64,000 nucleotides of DNA. Source: Arthrinium phaeospermum (taxonomy: Eukaryota > Ascomycota > Sordariomycetes > Amphisphaeriales > Apiosporaceae). The notes under the pieces were generated by a model that did not search any database, was not told where the DNA came from, and worked only from the letters and a program-made list of their open reading frames with translations. Both the position numbers and the translations under genes were made by a program. Below are positions 10,857 through 22,074 of the stretch, in pieces. The stretch is from positions 2,170,001 to 2,234,000 of the forward strand of contig QYRS01000006.1 of the NCBI GenBank assembly GCA_006503535.1, given 5' to 3'. The stretch's first letter is position 1, and every line of letters begins with the position of its first letter.

Positions 10857-12463
10857 TTAGCCTGTGAAGATATTAGTATACGCTCGCCATGGTGTTTCGG
10901 GTTGTCTGGGGTTACTTACCGCAGCAGAGCACCTTCATGAACTTCTGGAAACCAGTAGGTTGAGGCTGGGCCGGTTGCCCATTGTTGGGCATAGTCTGAG
11001 CACCGCCGCTGATATTCGTTTGAGGGGCGCTCATTCTCGGAGGCAGATTTTGACTGCTGTTCTGGAATTGTGCTTGTGTTGAGCCGGTTGGCGTAGCCAT
11101 ATCACGAAGTCCCCCCACCCCGCTGGTTCGTTGTGCGTTAAGCGCGCCTGGTGCGTTTGGCCGGCGCTTGTCCGTCGCCTTCGCTGGTGACGGAGGTGGG
11201 GGCTGCGCGGCGTTTAAACGCTCGACGGTCAAACCAGGATTGCTGAGCCCCTTTCGCGAGTTGCCGTGGAGCTCCATTTGGGAAGGGCCCGGCCTCTGGT
11301 TTGGGTTGTGGTAACCACTGGGCTTGTTGTGCATGCCATCCCAGCCCTTGCCGGAGTCCTTGCTGATCTTCATCCAGTCGTACTCGCCATCCTCAACCTC
11401 GCCCGTGTTCTTCAGGGCCTGGGTGAACAGGTCGCGCAGGTAGTCGTAATCGGGGGTGTCCTCGAATCCAAGGTTCCGGACGTACGTGAGGTACTTGCTG
11501 AACTCCTCGGGGAATCCTTCGCAAAGGTCCTTGATCGGCGTGGTCTGCTTCTTCTCGCCGATCTTCTCGTACTTCTGCTTGTTGGTCGCGGCCTTCAGGC
11601 CTTGCCATGGCAGTCCACCACGGAGGAAGTACATGAAAACGTGACCCAGTGCCTCGAGATCGTCGCGGCGAGACTGCTCGCGACCAAGATGCGTGTTAAT
11701 GCTCATGTATCTGGCAGTTCCCGACAGCGACTTTCGCTCGCGGTAGGGGATGTGTTGCTTCGTTTTGGGATCGCGGTACTGCTTCGCCATTCCAAAATCC
11801 ACAACATGGATGACATTGGCTGCCTTAGTTCCAGGGCGTCCAATCAGGAAGTTGTCAGGCTTGATATCACGGTAAATGAGGTTCTTCTCGTGAATCGTTT
11901 GTACTCGGGAGAGCTATGCATCGGGAAATAGTTGTTAGTTGTGACTGCCCAATCGAAGGGGATTAGTAAGTAAAAGTGGTAGCGTACCATTTGCTTGGCC
12001 ACCATGACAACGGTCTTGATGGTGAACCTCCGGTTGCAGTGGTCAAAGAGATCTTCCAACGAAGGACCCAGCAAATCTATGACCAGGATGTTGTGAAGAC
12101 CTTCTTGACCAAAGTAGTAGACATTAGGGATGCCGGCTGATTGACAAGGTTAGCGATGTGTGCCATAGGCCGTCGAATGATCGGCGAAAACTTACGACAG
12201 CCGACCAGGATTTTGTATGTGCGGTATTCATCTCGTAATTGCGGTGCGTCGCTCTTACGGGGTTCCTAAACAGGCATAAACAATTAGTAAACGAGAAGCA
12301 CAAAGGACGGTACGACTGCGACGCGGTCACGCACAAACTTGATGGCGACTTGCTGGTTGTTCAGCAAGTTGGTACCCTCGAAGATGACACCAAAGGAGCC
12401 CTCTCCTATCTTCTTGCCCACTCGGTAGTGGACACCGACAACGTTTGACGACGACGAGGCCAT
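10857..12463 (-). CDS. Casein kinase I, Yck/CK1-gamma type
   Basis: Model: complement join(10857..10861, 10920..11913, 11988..12136, 12196..12265, 12335..12463), 448 aa. The start [13 protein letters not shown] leads directly into the glycine loop [10 protein letters not shown]. The kinase core follows: VAIK, catalytic loop [13 protein letters not shown] ([11 protein letters not shown]), the CK1 signature [14 protein letters not shown], and [14 protein letters not shown]. The C-terminal third is Pro/Gln/Asn-rich, and the protein ends [11 protein letters not shown]. The terminal Cys-Cys is the palmitoylation signal that anchors Yck1/2-type kinases to the plasma membrane, where they act in nutrient sensing, endocytosis and morphogenesis. 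The final intron (10862..10919: GTAAGT donor, TACTAAT branch site, CACAG acceptor) sits one codon before the stop. If retained, translation ends two residues later as Gly-Lys. Confidence 0.95.
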
Positions 12464-15400
12464 TTTTGTAGAGGTCGAGGACTTGAAGTAATCGCTTCCG
12501 AATTGAGAATCGAGTCCAGGTGGAGGAAGGCCGACGTGAGTACGGGTCGTTGGGTCGAGGCAGTCGATCGGTAGTCAATAGGGACGGACGGGTCAGGCCT
12601 ATTGTATTGCCAACGAGGTGAAGGGATGTAGGTTTCCTTCCTTTTTTTTTGGCACTTCCTTCTCTCGAAACCTCACAAAGAAAATAGGAGTATCGAAGAT
12701 ACTCGGACACTCTAAGCCGACGCGAAGCTCATCCCCGAGTATCTTTTGTGAATGAGGATATTGACACAAGAACTCGGAACGGGAAGAGGGAAGAGGGAAG
12801 GTCGGAAGGTGGAATGCCCAAAGGGACGGCGAGATGGGTTGGGACAGGCTCTGTCAGGTCCAAGGATGTTATGGGTAATTGGCAGGACTGGGCAGGGTGG
12901 AATTGGAAAAGGGAAGGAAGGCGAGCAGCGTGAGAGAGCGACCCGTGGTGCTTAGGTTGGGGGAGAAATGACAAGAGAAAGAAAGGCGGAATGCAGCCAC
13001 CAGTGGGCAGGACAGGACAGGGTGAGACTGCGCGACTGGAGCAGCCAAAGAATCGGCCGGTTTAGTCCAGTTAGGTGGAAGAGTTAAGGGGGGGCTAAGG
13101 CACCGCCCAGTAGCGAACGCTAGGAAGGGCCTGTGGAACCAAAAAAAGAGAGCGAGCCAGAGAGAGCCCCAGCAGGCCAAGCATTCAGAATTGGGGTTGC
13201 GTTGCACAGAGCAGCGAGAGCCACAAAAATGGAGAGAGTCAGCTCCTGACGGAGTTCGCTAATCCCAGCAGAGTAGTAACCTCCTAGCAAAAACAGACGA
13301 GGCCCTCGAATTGAAGCAATGCAACAGGCCGGGAAGGGTTAGCCTCCTTTTTATTGTTCTGCCTTGACAAGATGACGATGGGTGCAAGGCGAGGACGACA
13401 GACGAGGACGAGGCACTGGCAGACAAGCAGGCAGGTTGGCAAGCAGGCTGGCTGGCTGGCTGGCAGGGCAGACTGGCAGACTGGCAGACTGGATGTTGAT
13501 TTACCTGTCGGTAATTGATGGGTGAAGATAGCGCGGTGTGGCAGAGCTGTCCAGCGCAGCGCAGGTGACTGTTGTTCGAGAAGGGCAAAAATCCATCGTG
13601 ATTGGTGGGCGAGTTTATTAAAACAACCACCGGGTGACTTCATGGCTACATCTCTCTACATTCTACTGGAGGAGACCAATCGCAGCTGAATTATTTAGGT
13701 ATGTATGGAAATACTAGATGGGACGAATGCTTTGATGGTCAGCGTGGTGGCCGGTGGCCTGGTGTGGCCCGGTGTACCCTCCTACACGCCTCCTTAGAGG
13801 AAGGAGTTGTGCAAATGCGCCAGAAGTCTCAGAGGCTGTCCTTCCGCATCGGATACCCGAGAAGACGAGCACGGCAGAGAAACTCCAGTCGGGAGGGCAG
13901 TGGATATACATTCAGGTTGCTTGGTTGCATCCATGCCTTCCCTCTGGCCATGACATATCCAGGATGCTGGCAGGCTGATTGCTATTCTCGCATTATGTAC
14001 CCGCGGTGCTGGTCTTGTGTGTGCGAGTACTTTCATTTCTATCGCATAGTGCTGATCAGATTTTGTACCTTGCAGCCAAACCCAGCACCGACTAGTCCTG
14101 GGCTCGACCACACCTGCGCCCCCAGTTCAAAGATCACGACTCGCAGGCCACGGCGGCACGGATGCCGGTCCTCCCTCCATCTTGCGAGACAAGCATCTGC
14201 CATTTCAGGTTCAATAATATAAAATGCACGCTGGCCCCAGCGCGCTGATGAATCTCAACAGATTGAATTATTACAATTCTTATGGGCCGGGGAGGTACAT
14301 GCTGAAAATACCCAATAGCATCCATTTGTCGTACCGTATGCGACAAAGGATCAAGTCGAGCCGGAACCTTCAACGTCCCTCGTGCAACAAAGGTTTGGTC
14401 AAACATCAGTCAATGCATGCAACATTGTTTTCCTACCAGCCGCATTTACTTTTTCCGTCTGCGTTTCAGCTTCCATCCACCCGAGTCCGGCCTTCCAGAC
14501 TTTTTCTTCAGGGAGATGCTAAATCGCGTCTTGACCGATCTCAGTTGCTGTAGGGTATGTGCTCGTTCGTATGTTGCCGGCGTGCCTGACACTCAGGTTG
14601 TCTGTCCAAAGGTCACATCGGAACTTATTCGTGGAAGCCCTGGAGGTAAGGAACAACCGCAACACGAGCCTCGACTACGCGAATCGGTGGTGACCAAGTG
14701 TTGCCGCTAGCTGGGTGAAACGAACGCCGAATGATTGACGGTCAACACCTCGCTACCCAACATCCGTCCAGATACTTGCACGGCCAGCATTTTCTTCCTG
14801 CTGCAGAAAGTACTCCGGCAGGAAATTCCAATCTGGCAGACGCTCAAAACTCAGGTACTAGCGATGTAGTGCGATGGAGCTGGCATGGGTGTTTTCATAG
14901 GCAATGTCCGAACTACCCCAGGAGAAACGGACCGGAATATCCATTGATAAACAGCTATCGATATGTGCGATCCCGCTTCTTTCTTCGTCGTCATCCGAGT
15001 CAGCATCGCAACCGTCGGCCTACATCGCTGCTTGCCTGGCGACTCCAGTCCCGAATCCTGTTCCCAAGATTGTTTTTCCTCCATGCCTGCTCCCAGTCAA
15101 CCAGCTCCCACAGCACGGCGAGCACGGCGACCAACCGGTTGTCTGGCGTACTAGTACGCTGGAGGACGAACTAACCGGCTGGGGTGGCATCCTGGGGTGT
15201 CCGTTATTGGCCCATAGTTGCGTCAATAGGTCCTGCCGAACCCCCTGCATCTGCTGAGGTTGTATCCAGTATCTTCACATCGAATGGCTTTTTGGGGACA
15301 CAAGAAGGGGGGAGGGACCCCTAGGCACATACCATTCTTGGCCCAGTCGATTGGACAAGGGGGCCAAATCTCCTTGTTCTGGCCAAATCCCTCTTCCACA

Positions 15401-17269
15401 CCACAATGCGATACGACGCTACTAACATGAGGTACATGCCAAATCCAATTATCCAGGAACAAGAAGAATCTCATCTCACATCACATCGCACTTAAATATG
15501 ACTAACAACCCTATCGTTGCATCAAGCCTCTCGTCTGCCGAAAAAGGGTCCGTCATTGCGTATGACACGACACGTTACCGTTTCTGCTCCTGCCTTGGGC
15601 GAACGATGAGTGTCGGTCAGTCGGCTGCATCCGTTTCTTTTTACTCTCCGTTCCAGAGTACATACTGTACCGTCTCACCGACAAAACAAGCACGGCAGGG
15701 CAGGAGCTCTCATGCATGCCCAGCCGTTGCCCTCGACCTCGGCCCTGGTGGAGCCGTTCTGCATCCTGCAGACCAACGGTCGCGTCTAGTTAGCTTGATT
15801 GATCACTTGGTAGTAGTTCTTCAGACTTGATCGATCTAGGGAACTCAGGTCTATTTGCGTCTGTGATTTGACCGGCCTTCTCCGCCGCAAGCCTCCCTTC
15901 GCGACTAATCTAGCGCTCGGCCTCCCCTCCTGATACCGCTTGATCAATTTTTTTCTACTCTTTGCCGCTGCGGCTCGGCTATACTGACCACCGACCACCT
16001 ACTTACCTGTTTGAAGCTCAACACGGGTCGGGGGTTTTGCATGCGTCGCAGGGTAGGTATTTGCTGTCGACTCTGGTACATGTCAATCACGGTTTGGTCA
16101 AATTGCATGAGCTTGTCCCGTCGCTCCACTCTAGATAAAATGCCTGGGTCAGTACCTACCTACTGATGCAGGTCACTACTTGCATATCTACCCCAACTTT
16201 CACTGTCTCGAGCTTCTCTGCCTCTGCTCAAGGACGACCGCCCAGCAAATGTCGGTTGGGATACCCGATCTAGGAATCTGTCATGTGGGGTCTTCTTAAG
16301 CAGGCGCACCTTGCCAATGATGTTTGGCGACAAGGCAGGCCTCAGGCCGTCAATCTCTGGTTCTCGGGCAGCAACGACGAATAAGCAAGGCCATCTGAAG
16401 TGCTATACTTGCACTGCCCTGCCTGCCAAGGCTGCATATCGAGGGTCTAGAATCTAGGGACGTCCCGATAAGAAATGTTTCACGCTACGGCCGGGCATGA
16501 TCCCGGATCACAGTATACTTTACTCACCAAACAGCCAACAAAGCTTGGCGATCCTTCCGCGGCACTCTCCAGTCCGTCACGTACCCGCGTTTCACCGTCC
16601 GTTGGAGGTAGCCCAGTAATGGGGATGGCTACGCTATACACTATCCCGGCAGTTCGATGGGTTCGATACTCGTGCGACGCAAATCTCCGACCCGGCGGGT
16701 GCTCCGAGCATCGTGCTAACCATGTCTTTGTTCGGCATCACTCGCTGCCGTCGCTCTGCAGCGCGGAATATGGCGGGTCATCTTAGCATGCCGACAGAAC
16801 TGGAGGCCAGGTCATGATGTCCTTGAAAATTTCCAAGATTGTGACACTCACCAGGGTCCAGATTGCGGCGAACGCTACAGCACGCATGGCTGAAATGGTA
16901 GTTACGATGCATACACTGGTGGTGTCTATGAACAATACACCGCAACTCCTCTGCTCCGGATCCCCGGCAGCTCAGCGATTCGTTAGCACGTGGTACCGGC
17001 GGTTACCACTGACTGCTGCCCAGCCACCACTATGACAACTTTTACGAGCCACCTGACCATATGGCCAACGTGACATCCCGTCAAGCGAACGGGCTTATGT
17101 TACAAGGACTATAAGTTCATCGAAGCTGTCATCATGAGTCGAGGTAAGGGATGTGAAAAGTTGTTGTATTGTGGAACGACGATAATAGCAACTGATCATT
17201 CTAGTCAACGTAAATCTCATATACACCTGTTACACGCAATGCATCCATCTGTATGCCCTCCCAAAAATA
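12464..17269. other. Long gene-poor region
   Basis: 4.8 kb between the CK1 gene and the aquaporin-like gene. The proximal 1-1.2 kb probably includes a long CK1 5' UTR and promoter with purine-rich and short-repeat sequence. The open frames (longest 173 aa, + strand near 13.7-14.2 kb) have unbiased composition, overlap antisense frames and resemble nothing I know. I can support no gene, tRNA or transposon here. Confidence 0.5.
13425..13493. repeat. Short tandem repeats (GGCT)n and (GACTGGCA)n
   Basis: GGCT units run in tandem at about 13446-13463, followed by three near-copies of GACTGGCA up to 13492. Related CAGGCAG units precede them. This is a simple microsatellite-like patch about 1 kb upstream of the CK1 start. 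Confidence 0.7.
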
Positions 17270-18390
17270 CTAATCCCTTTTGCCTATCTCCTGACGTCCT
17301 GTAGCTTGCGATCCCTTCATTTCTCCGTCCATTAGTCCGGATTTGCTGAAGTGTCTCATTAATCCCTCTTCGCCATCCTCATGCGCAGCATGTCCCTTGC
17401 TGATGCTGTTCAAGCTGTCGCGCATGAGGAGCTCGTAAAGGGCTGTGGCGCAGAAGGTTGCAGGGATGTTCACAAGGATGGCGATGGGGCTGTAATTCAT
17501 GTAGGTAAAAGCCCCCCGACCGAAAAAGATGGCCGCCACCATCCTGGTGCCCAGGTCTCGGGCCATGTTCGCCGCGATGGTGATGTCGGCAAACCCCCAA
17601 ACCATGGCCGCATAGCCCAGGCCGATCGTGAACGGCACGGTGGTGGGACTGACAAACGGGTTGGCGGGATCAATGCACGCCCAAATCACCAGCGCGATGA
17701 AAAAGTCGACGAAAAATTCGGTCATGACGACAAATCCAAGGTTGGTCTGGTCTGGGTTGGGGAAAGAGCAGAGGATACTGGCAGGGCTCCCGGGGCCGAC
17801 CACTGGTTTACCCTCGGCGAGGAACGACGCTTTGATGGCGGATATCTGCGGCCAGTACATGCCCATGATGACCAGCCCGGCCACGAAAGCGCCCATGACT
17901 TGCGAGACGATGTAGTACGGCACCTTCTTCCATGGAAAGCCCTGCCAGAAGGCGAAGCACAGCGTGATGGCGGGGTGGAAGTGGCCGCCGGAGATGGGCG
18001 CGCACGTGATGATGGCAAAGACGATGCCCACGGCGTAGGCGCACCCGACCTGGAACAGGCCGCCGAAGGGGGCCACGCCCAGCGGGTGGGCGGCGTTGGT
18101 GAGGAAGCTGGCGGTCGCGGCCACGCCCGGGAAGACGTAGAGGAAGACGCCGGTCGCTTCGGCCAGGCACTCGCGCAGCCAGCGGGGCCGCTTCGCTTCG
18201 AAGTCGAGTTTGCGCTGGGACACGGGCTTGTGGGTTATGACGGAACGTGTGACGTGGCGCTGGAGCGCCTCGGTCGCCCCAAGCTCTACTGGTAAGGGTT
18301 TAGTGATGGTTCCGAGGTGAGAGAGAGGCTTGGTTCGGATCCAGACTCACAGTCATGAGAATCCACACGGTCAAGTGGTTCGGGAGCCAT
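17270..18390 (-). CDS. MIP-family channel (aquaporin/aquaglyceroporin-like) with altered NPA motifs
   Basis: Model: complement join(17270..18288, 18351..18390), 352 aa. The large ORF lacks an in-frame ATG. A 40-bp first exon encoding MAPEPLDRVDSHD joins it in phase via a GTGAGT donor and TTACCAG acceptor. Six hydrophobic helices start near residue 55 (LRECLAEATGVFLYVFPG). The first pore motif is Gly-Gly-His-Phe-His118-Pro-Ala instead of Asn-Pro-Ala. The second is Ala-Asn254-Met-Ala-Arg-Asp instead of Asn-Pro-Ala-Arg. The Arg of the selectivity filter is kept. The tail (about 300-352) is charged. MIPs conduct water, glycerol or other small solutes. With two non-canonical NPA boxes the substrate is unpredictable. 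Membrane location is secure. Confidence 0.9.
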
Positions 18391-20568
18391 GCTCGCGGCG
18401 GCTTGGTACCCGGTAAGGGCACAAAGAGGTGCTTGTCGGTCGGGTAGGTTATGTACGGAGCTTCATTCAACGCTCGCAAGATCTAGCAATCGCAAATCTT
18501 CTGTCACGGGTCTATTCAAGCGGGAAGCGTCCAGATAACGGGGTCGTGGCTTGCGTGACCCTTTATATCGTGGACCATCGCTGATCTTGCTGATCTACAC
18601 ATTACCGCTGACCTGGGTGCAATTTACCCGAGATCGTCGATATCGATCAGGACGGTCCAACGACGTGGTTGGGACATGCATACAAAGTGCACGCGTCAGG
18701 TCACATCACACGGGCATCAAAACACTGATTGGGTCTCAAAGACGCGTAGATCTCAACATTTGGAGAGGGACCGTGATTTGACTTGCTTCGCGCGGGAGGG
18801 AGGAAAGTCGTCTCTTAAGACAAAAACATGAGATCAAATCTCCCACTCTGCGCGAAGCGGGAGGAGTGCTGGCGGAGAGGGAAGGGGATTGGACTCGCAT
18901 CAGTCCCTTCTGTGAGCAAATGGAACGCTGCTGCATATCTGATATTTTGCAAAAGGAGAAGGGGCGGGAAGATCAGCAAGAGCATGCGGGGGTTGGAACC
19001 AAAACAAGCTTTCTTTTCTCTCTACGGGCTTGTGTTCCGAGGGCAGGATATTTTGCAGTCCCCAAGAGTTCAACTGCCGTTGAGTGTGGCGGCCCGGCGC
19101 GAGCCCGTAGGGCGCGGAGGCAGGCAAGTGGACACAGACGACAGGAGAGCATGCATATTTACTTTTTACGGCAACGATGAAACACTGCGGTTATCCAGGC
19201 TGGAGAGGGGAAAACGAAAGGCGGAATGTTCTAAGACTGCAACCCATCGTGAAAAAGCAGATCTGAGATTGTTTCTCATCTATGGAGCTAGTAGTCCGGG
19301 TATGCCCATGGACCCTGAGGATTATACTACTATTGCTGGCCCTGAACCTTGAGCTAGCGGCTTTCTTTGCTTCTTTCCCCCTTCTCTTTCTTTTCTTGTA
19401 GGGTTCTTTTACCTTTCATGCCTTACATGCTTTCAAGACACAGCCTTCCGTCTGTCTTGGGGGGCTCATTACGTGGGCCAATTAATAGACTTGATTGGGT
19501 CTCGAAGGGAATAAAAAGAATAGCATTTTAGGGCTGCGATGTAAACCAATGGCCAATCCAGCGCGATACTCGAGTTTTTCGTTTCACCTCCTGCAAGGCG
19601 GCCCATAACGACTGATGACCAGGCAGTCTTGCCCGAGTGAGGGATGCCGTTTTTAACTCCGGCTTATGCTTTGATGAATTGTACTCTTCTTACCTGTTAT
19701 GCTGGGTTCACTTCGTACAAGTAAGAGGGGGTGAAAAGTCACCGGGCCTCAATGCCAGCGATTTGGATACTCTGTTCCGGATTGTTGTCGCTTGCACCAC
19801 CCGCTTTCGCCGCCGTTCTTTTTCTCCGGTTCGGTAGCTAGCGACCAGACTTAAAACTCCTCATCGAAACTAACAATACCACCAGTCAAACTCGTCGCAT
19901 GCCTACTTACCTAATGTTACCACCCCGGGCTTCGGAAATATTCCGACAGACTGTTAGCTACAGCACTCAGAGTCGGGCGTTGGAGTTGACTGAGCTGGGC
20001 CGAGTTTGGGCTGTGATCTTGAGCTAGCTCATACCCGAAAGGGGGCTCACCATCTACAATCCGTCTAGCGCGGGCACCGGATGACTGGGTTATATATATT
20101 TGAGCGCGAGCCGTTGGGCTGCCGCGTTGAGGTGCTATTACCACATTGGAAAGATCAACAAGAGCTTGTTCCTTAACCTGCCTGGCTAGGTCTTGGCAGC
20201 TGAACTGGCTGTGGGCACGTGAGTGGCTTGCGTTCCCGGGTGACTCTGCCTTGTTGTGATGCTTTCTTTCTCGGTAATATACGATGTGGTTATCTTGAAA
20301 TGTGTATTGCATCGGTGGCTCGTTTGACTGAAATTTATGCATCGGGCGTGTTGCATGTGGCTTGCATAGGCACTTATAGCATTCCAATACCGCAAATGAT
20401 CGAGGAGACCTGGGTAGCTTAGAGAAATCAAGGGAGGGAAAACAAACAGCTTCTTGTCTCAAATCCAGGTGATTGGCTATCTGTCTCAAGGGGGATGCCA
20501 TATGCTGTGCCAACCGGATGAGGGTATCTACATTGGAAGACAGCCGGCGGTATCCACGCGTAACGGCA
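18391..20568. other. Gene-poor intergenic region
   Basis: 2.2 kb between the 5' ends of the aquaporin-like gene and the F-box gene. A 174-aa + strand ORF near 18.83-19.35 kb and a long antisense frame into the F-box gene lack any recognisable motif, and I do not accept them. It presumably contains both promoters. Confidence 0.5.
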
Positions 20569-21865
20569 ATGGGCGCCAACGAAGCGGATGAGGATGTAGC
20601 ATACAGTTTCAACCTCAAGCCATGGAACAACAAAACGCACAAGACGGCAGTCGCGGCTGCCACCACAAGCAGCAGCAGCGGCAGCCGCCAACCACCACCG
20701 GTCCCAAGCAACGCCTCCCGCCTGACCTCGCTGCCCATGGAACTCCAGTTCGAGATCCTCAGCCACGTCGACCTCCGCGGCCTGATCCAGCTCCGCCGCA
20801 CCAGCCGGCTCTACCGCTCCGTCATAATCACGCGGGACTACCTCGTGCGCCGCTTCGCCGCCGCCGACGGCCACGGAAACGGCCACGACCCGCTCAAGTA
20901 CTGTTGCTTGCAGTGCCTGACCATGCCGCCCATCGAGTTCCTGCTCCTCGCGCTGAACCATAGCGGCAGCGGCAGCAACACCAACACCATGTCGTCGTCG
21001 TCGTCGGAAACCCTCTGCCACCGCTGCTGGCGGCCGCGGCTCGGGCCCCCCTCGGACGAGCGCCGCGGCGGCGGGGACCCGCACAGCATCGACGGTCAGT
21101 GGCCCCTGGCCATCTGCCCGTTCTGCGGGTGGCCGCTGGCCGGGTCCCGATCGCACCACCCGGGCTGCTACACGCGACGGTTCTGCCTTCTGGTCGTCTG
21201 GTTTGTGCTGGGGCTCGCGCAGTTCGCGGTCGGGGTCTTTGGAGCGGTGGCGGGCTGGTCCGTCTACGAGGATGACCCGAGGATTAAGATTCCCTCTTCA
21301 GTGAGTACTTTCTTGCTATTAGTATGCTTGGGGATATATAGCTATAAGTTCATATGCTGACCCGCTATTTGCGTGTCCGAATCGGCAGATAAACTTCGGC
21401 CTGCTCATAATATCCTTGATAACCGTGGCTTGGAGGCTCGGCTTCAAGAGAGGGTGGTACAAGTGGCCGCTCGCCCTCGAGTTCGCCCAGGCCGTTCTCT
21501 GGCTGCCGCCCGTGATAGCCAATGCGCAATGGGAATGCGACTCTTATTTTCTCGTGTGTGACTCCTTTCCCAAGACCTCCTTAGTGGTCTACATTGTCAA
21601 CTTGTAAGTGCTTACCTAACCTATGACATGGGACTCCCGCCCCTTTTCATTCCAGCACCACCAGAATGAGCCGTGGCAAAAAAGCTGATCGTATCACCCT
21701 TCAATGTGGGTTTGCAGCATATTTCGATTTCTGAATACCGTAGGCTATGCTATGCTCGCTCTCGATTACGACTTCAGGAATCTGTTTCTGCCAGACTTGC
21801 CCGTGGGCAGGAAGTCGTTGTATGCCTTTGCTGCTTGCTTGGTATGGTGGGCAGTCGTCGCTTGA
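20569..21865 (+). CDS. F-box protein with C-terminal membrane segments
   Basis: Model: join(20569..21300, 21389..21603, 21718..21865), about 364 aa; GTGAGT and GTAAGT donors with in-phase CAG acceptors. The start at 20569 (MGANEADEDVAY) has G at -3 and +4; an upstream in-frame ATG at 20518 is possible. After a low-complexity leader comes an F-box (LTSLPMELQFEILSHVDL, near 60), which in such proteins binds Skp1 in SCF ubiquitin ligases. A Cys-rich part follows (CCLQC, CHRC, CPFCG), possibly a zinc-binding knuckle. The C-terminal half has at least four hydrophobic helices (LLVVWFVLGLAQFAVGVFGA, the two in exon 2, and AACLVWWAVVA at the end). The likely picture is a membrane-tethered SCF adaptor. 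The target is unknown. Confidence 0.72.
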
Positions 21866-22074
21866 GAGACGGGGGCAGAAGGAGAAATGCATTAGATGAA
21901 ACCCTTACTTATGCTATTTCATCGTATACGACAAATCCTTGCAGCGCTACATCAATGGCCCCCTATTTCCTTGGACCTATATCCCCTTTGGCCAGTGGTC
22001 ATCCCGAAACACGAACTTCCATTTCGCACTTGTTCAACTATTTTCCTCAGCCGTACCCCATGAAGTACACCACC

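Noticed and set aside
13701..14222. 173-codon + strand ORF in the long gene-poor region
   Set aside because: Cys/Arg-rich random-looking translation overlapped by antisense frames; no motif.
18221..18223. Starting the MIP channel at 18223
   Set aside because: The codon there is GTG. An upstream ATG exon joins in phase through a good intron.
18828..19352. 174-codon + strand ORF
   Set aside because: Composition looks random, two other frames overlap it, and I see no domain, promoter or splicing support.
19917..20801. 294-codon open frame on the - strand upstream of and overlapping the F-box gene
   Set aside because: It runs antisense to the GC3-biased F-box exon, which opens the opposite frame, and it has no domain. 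The F-box model splices coherently.
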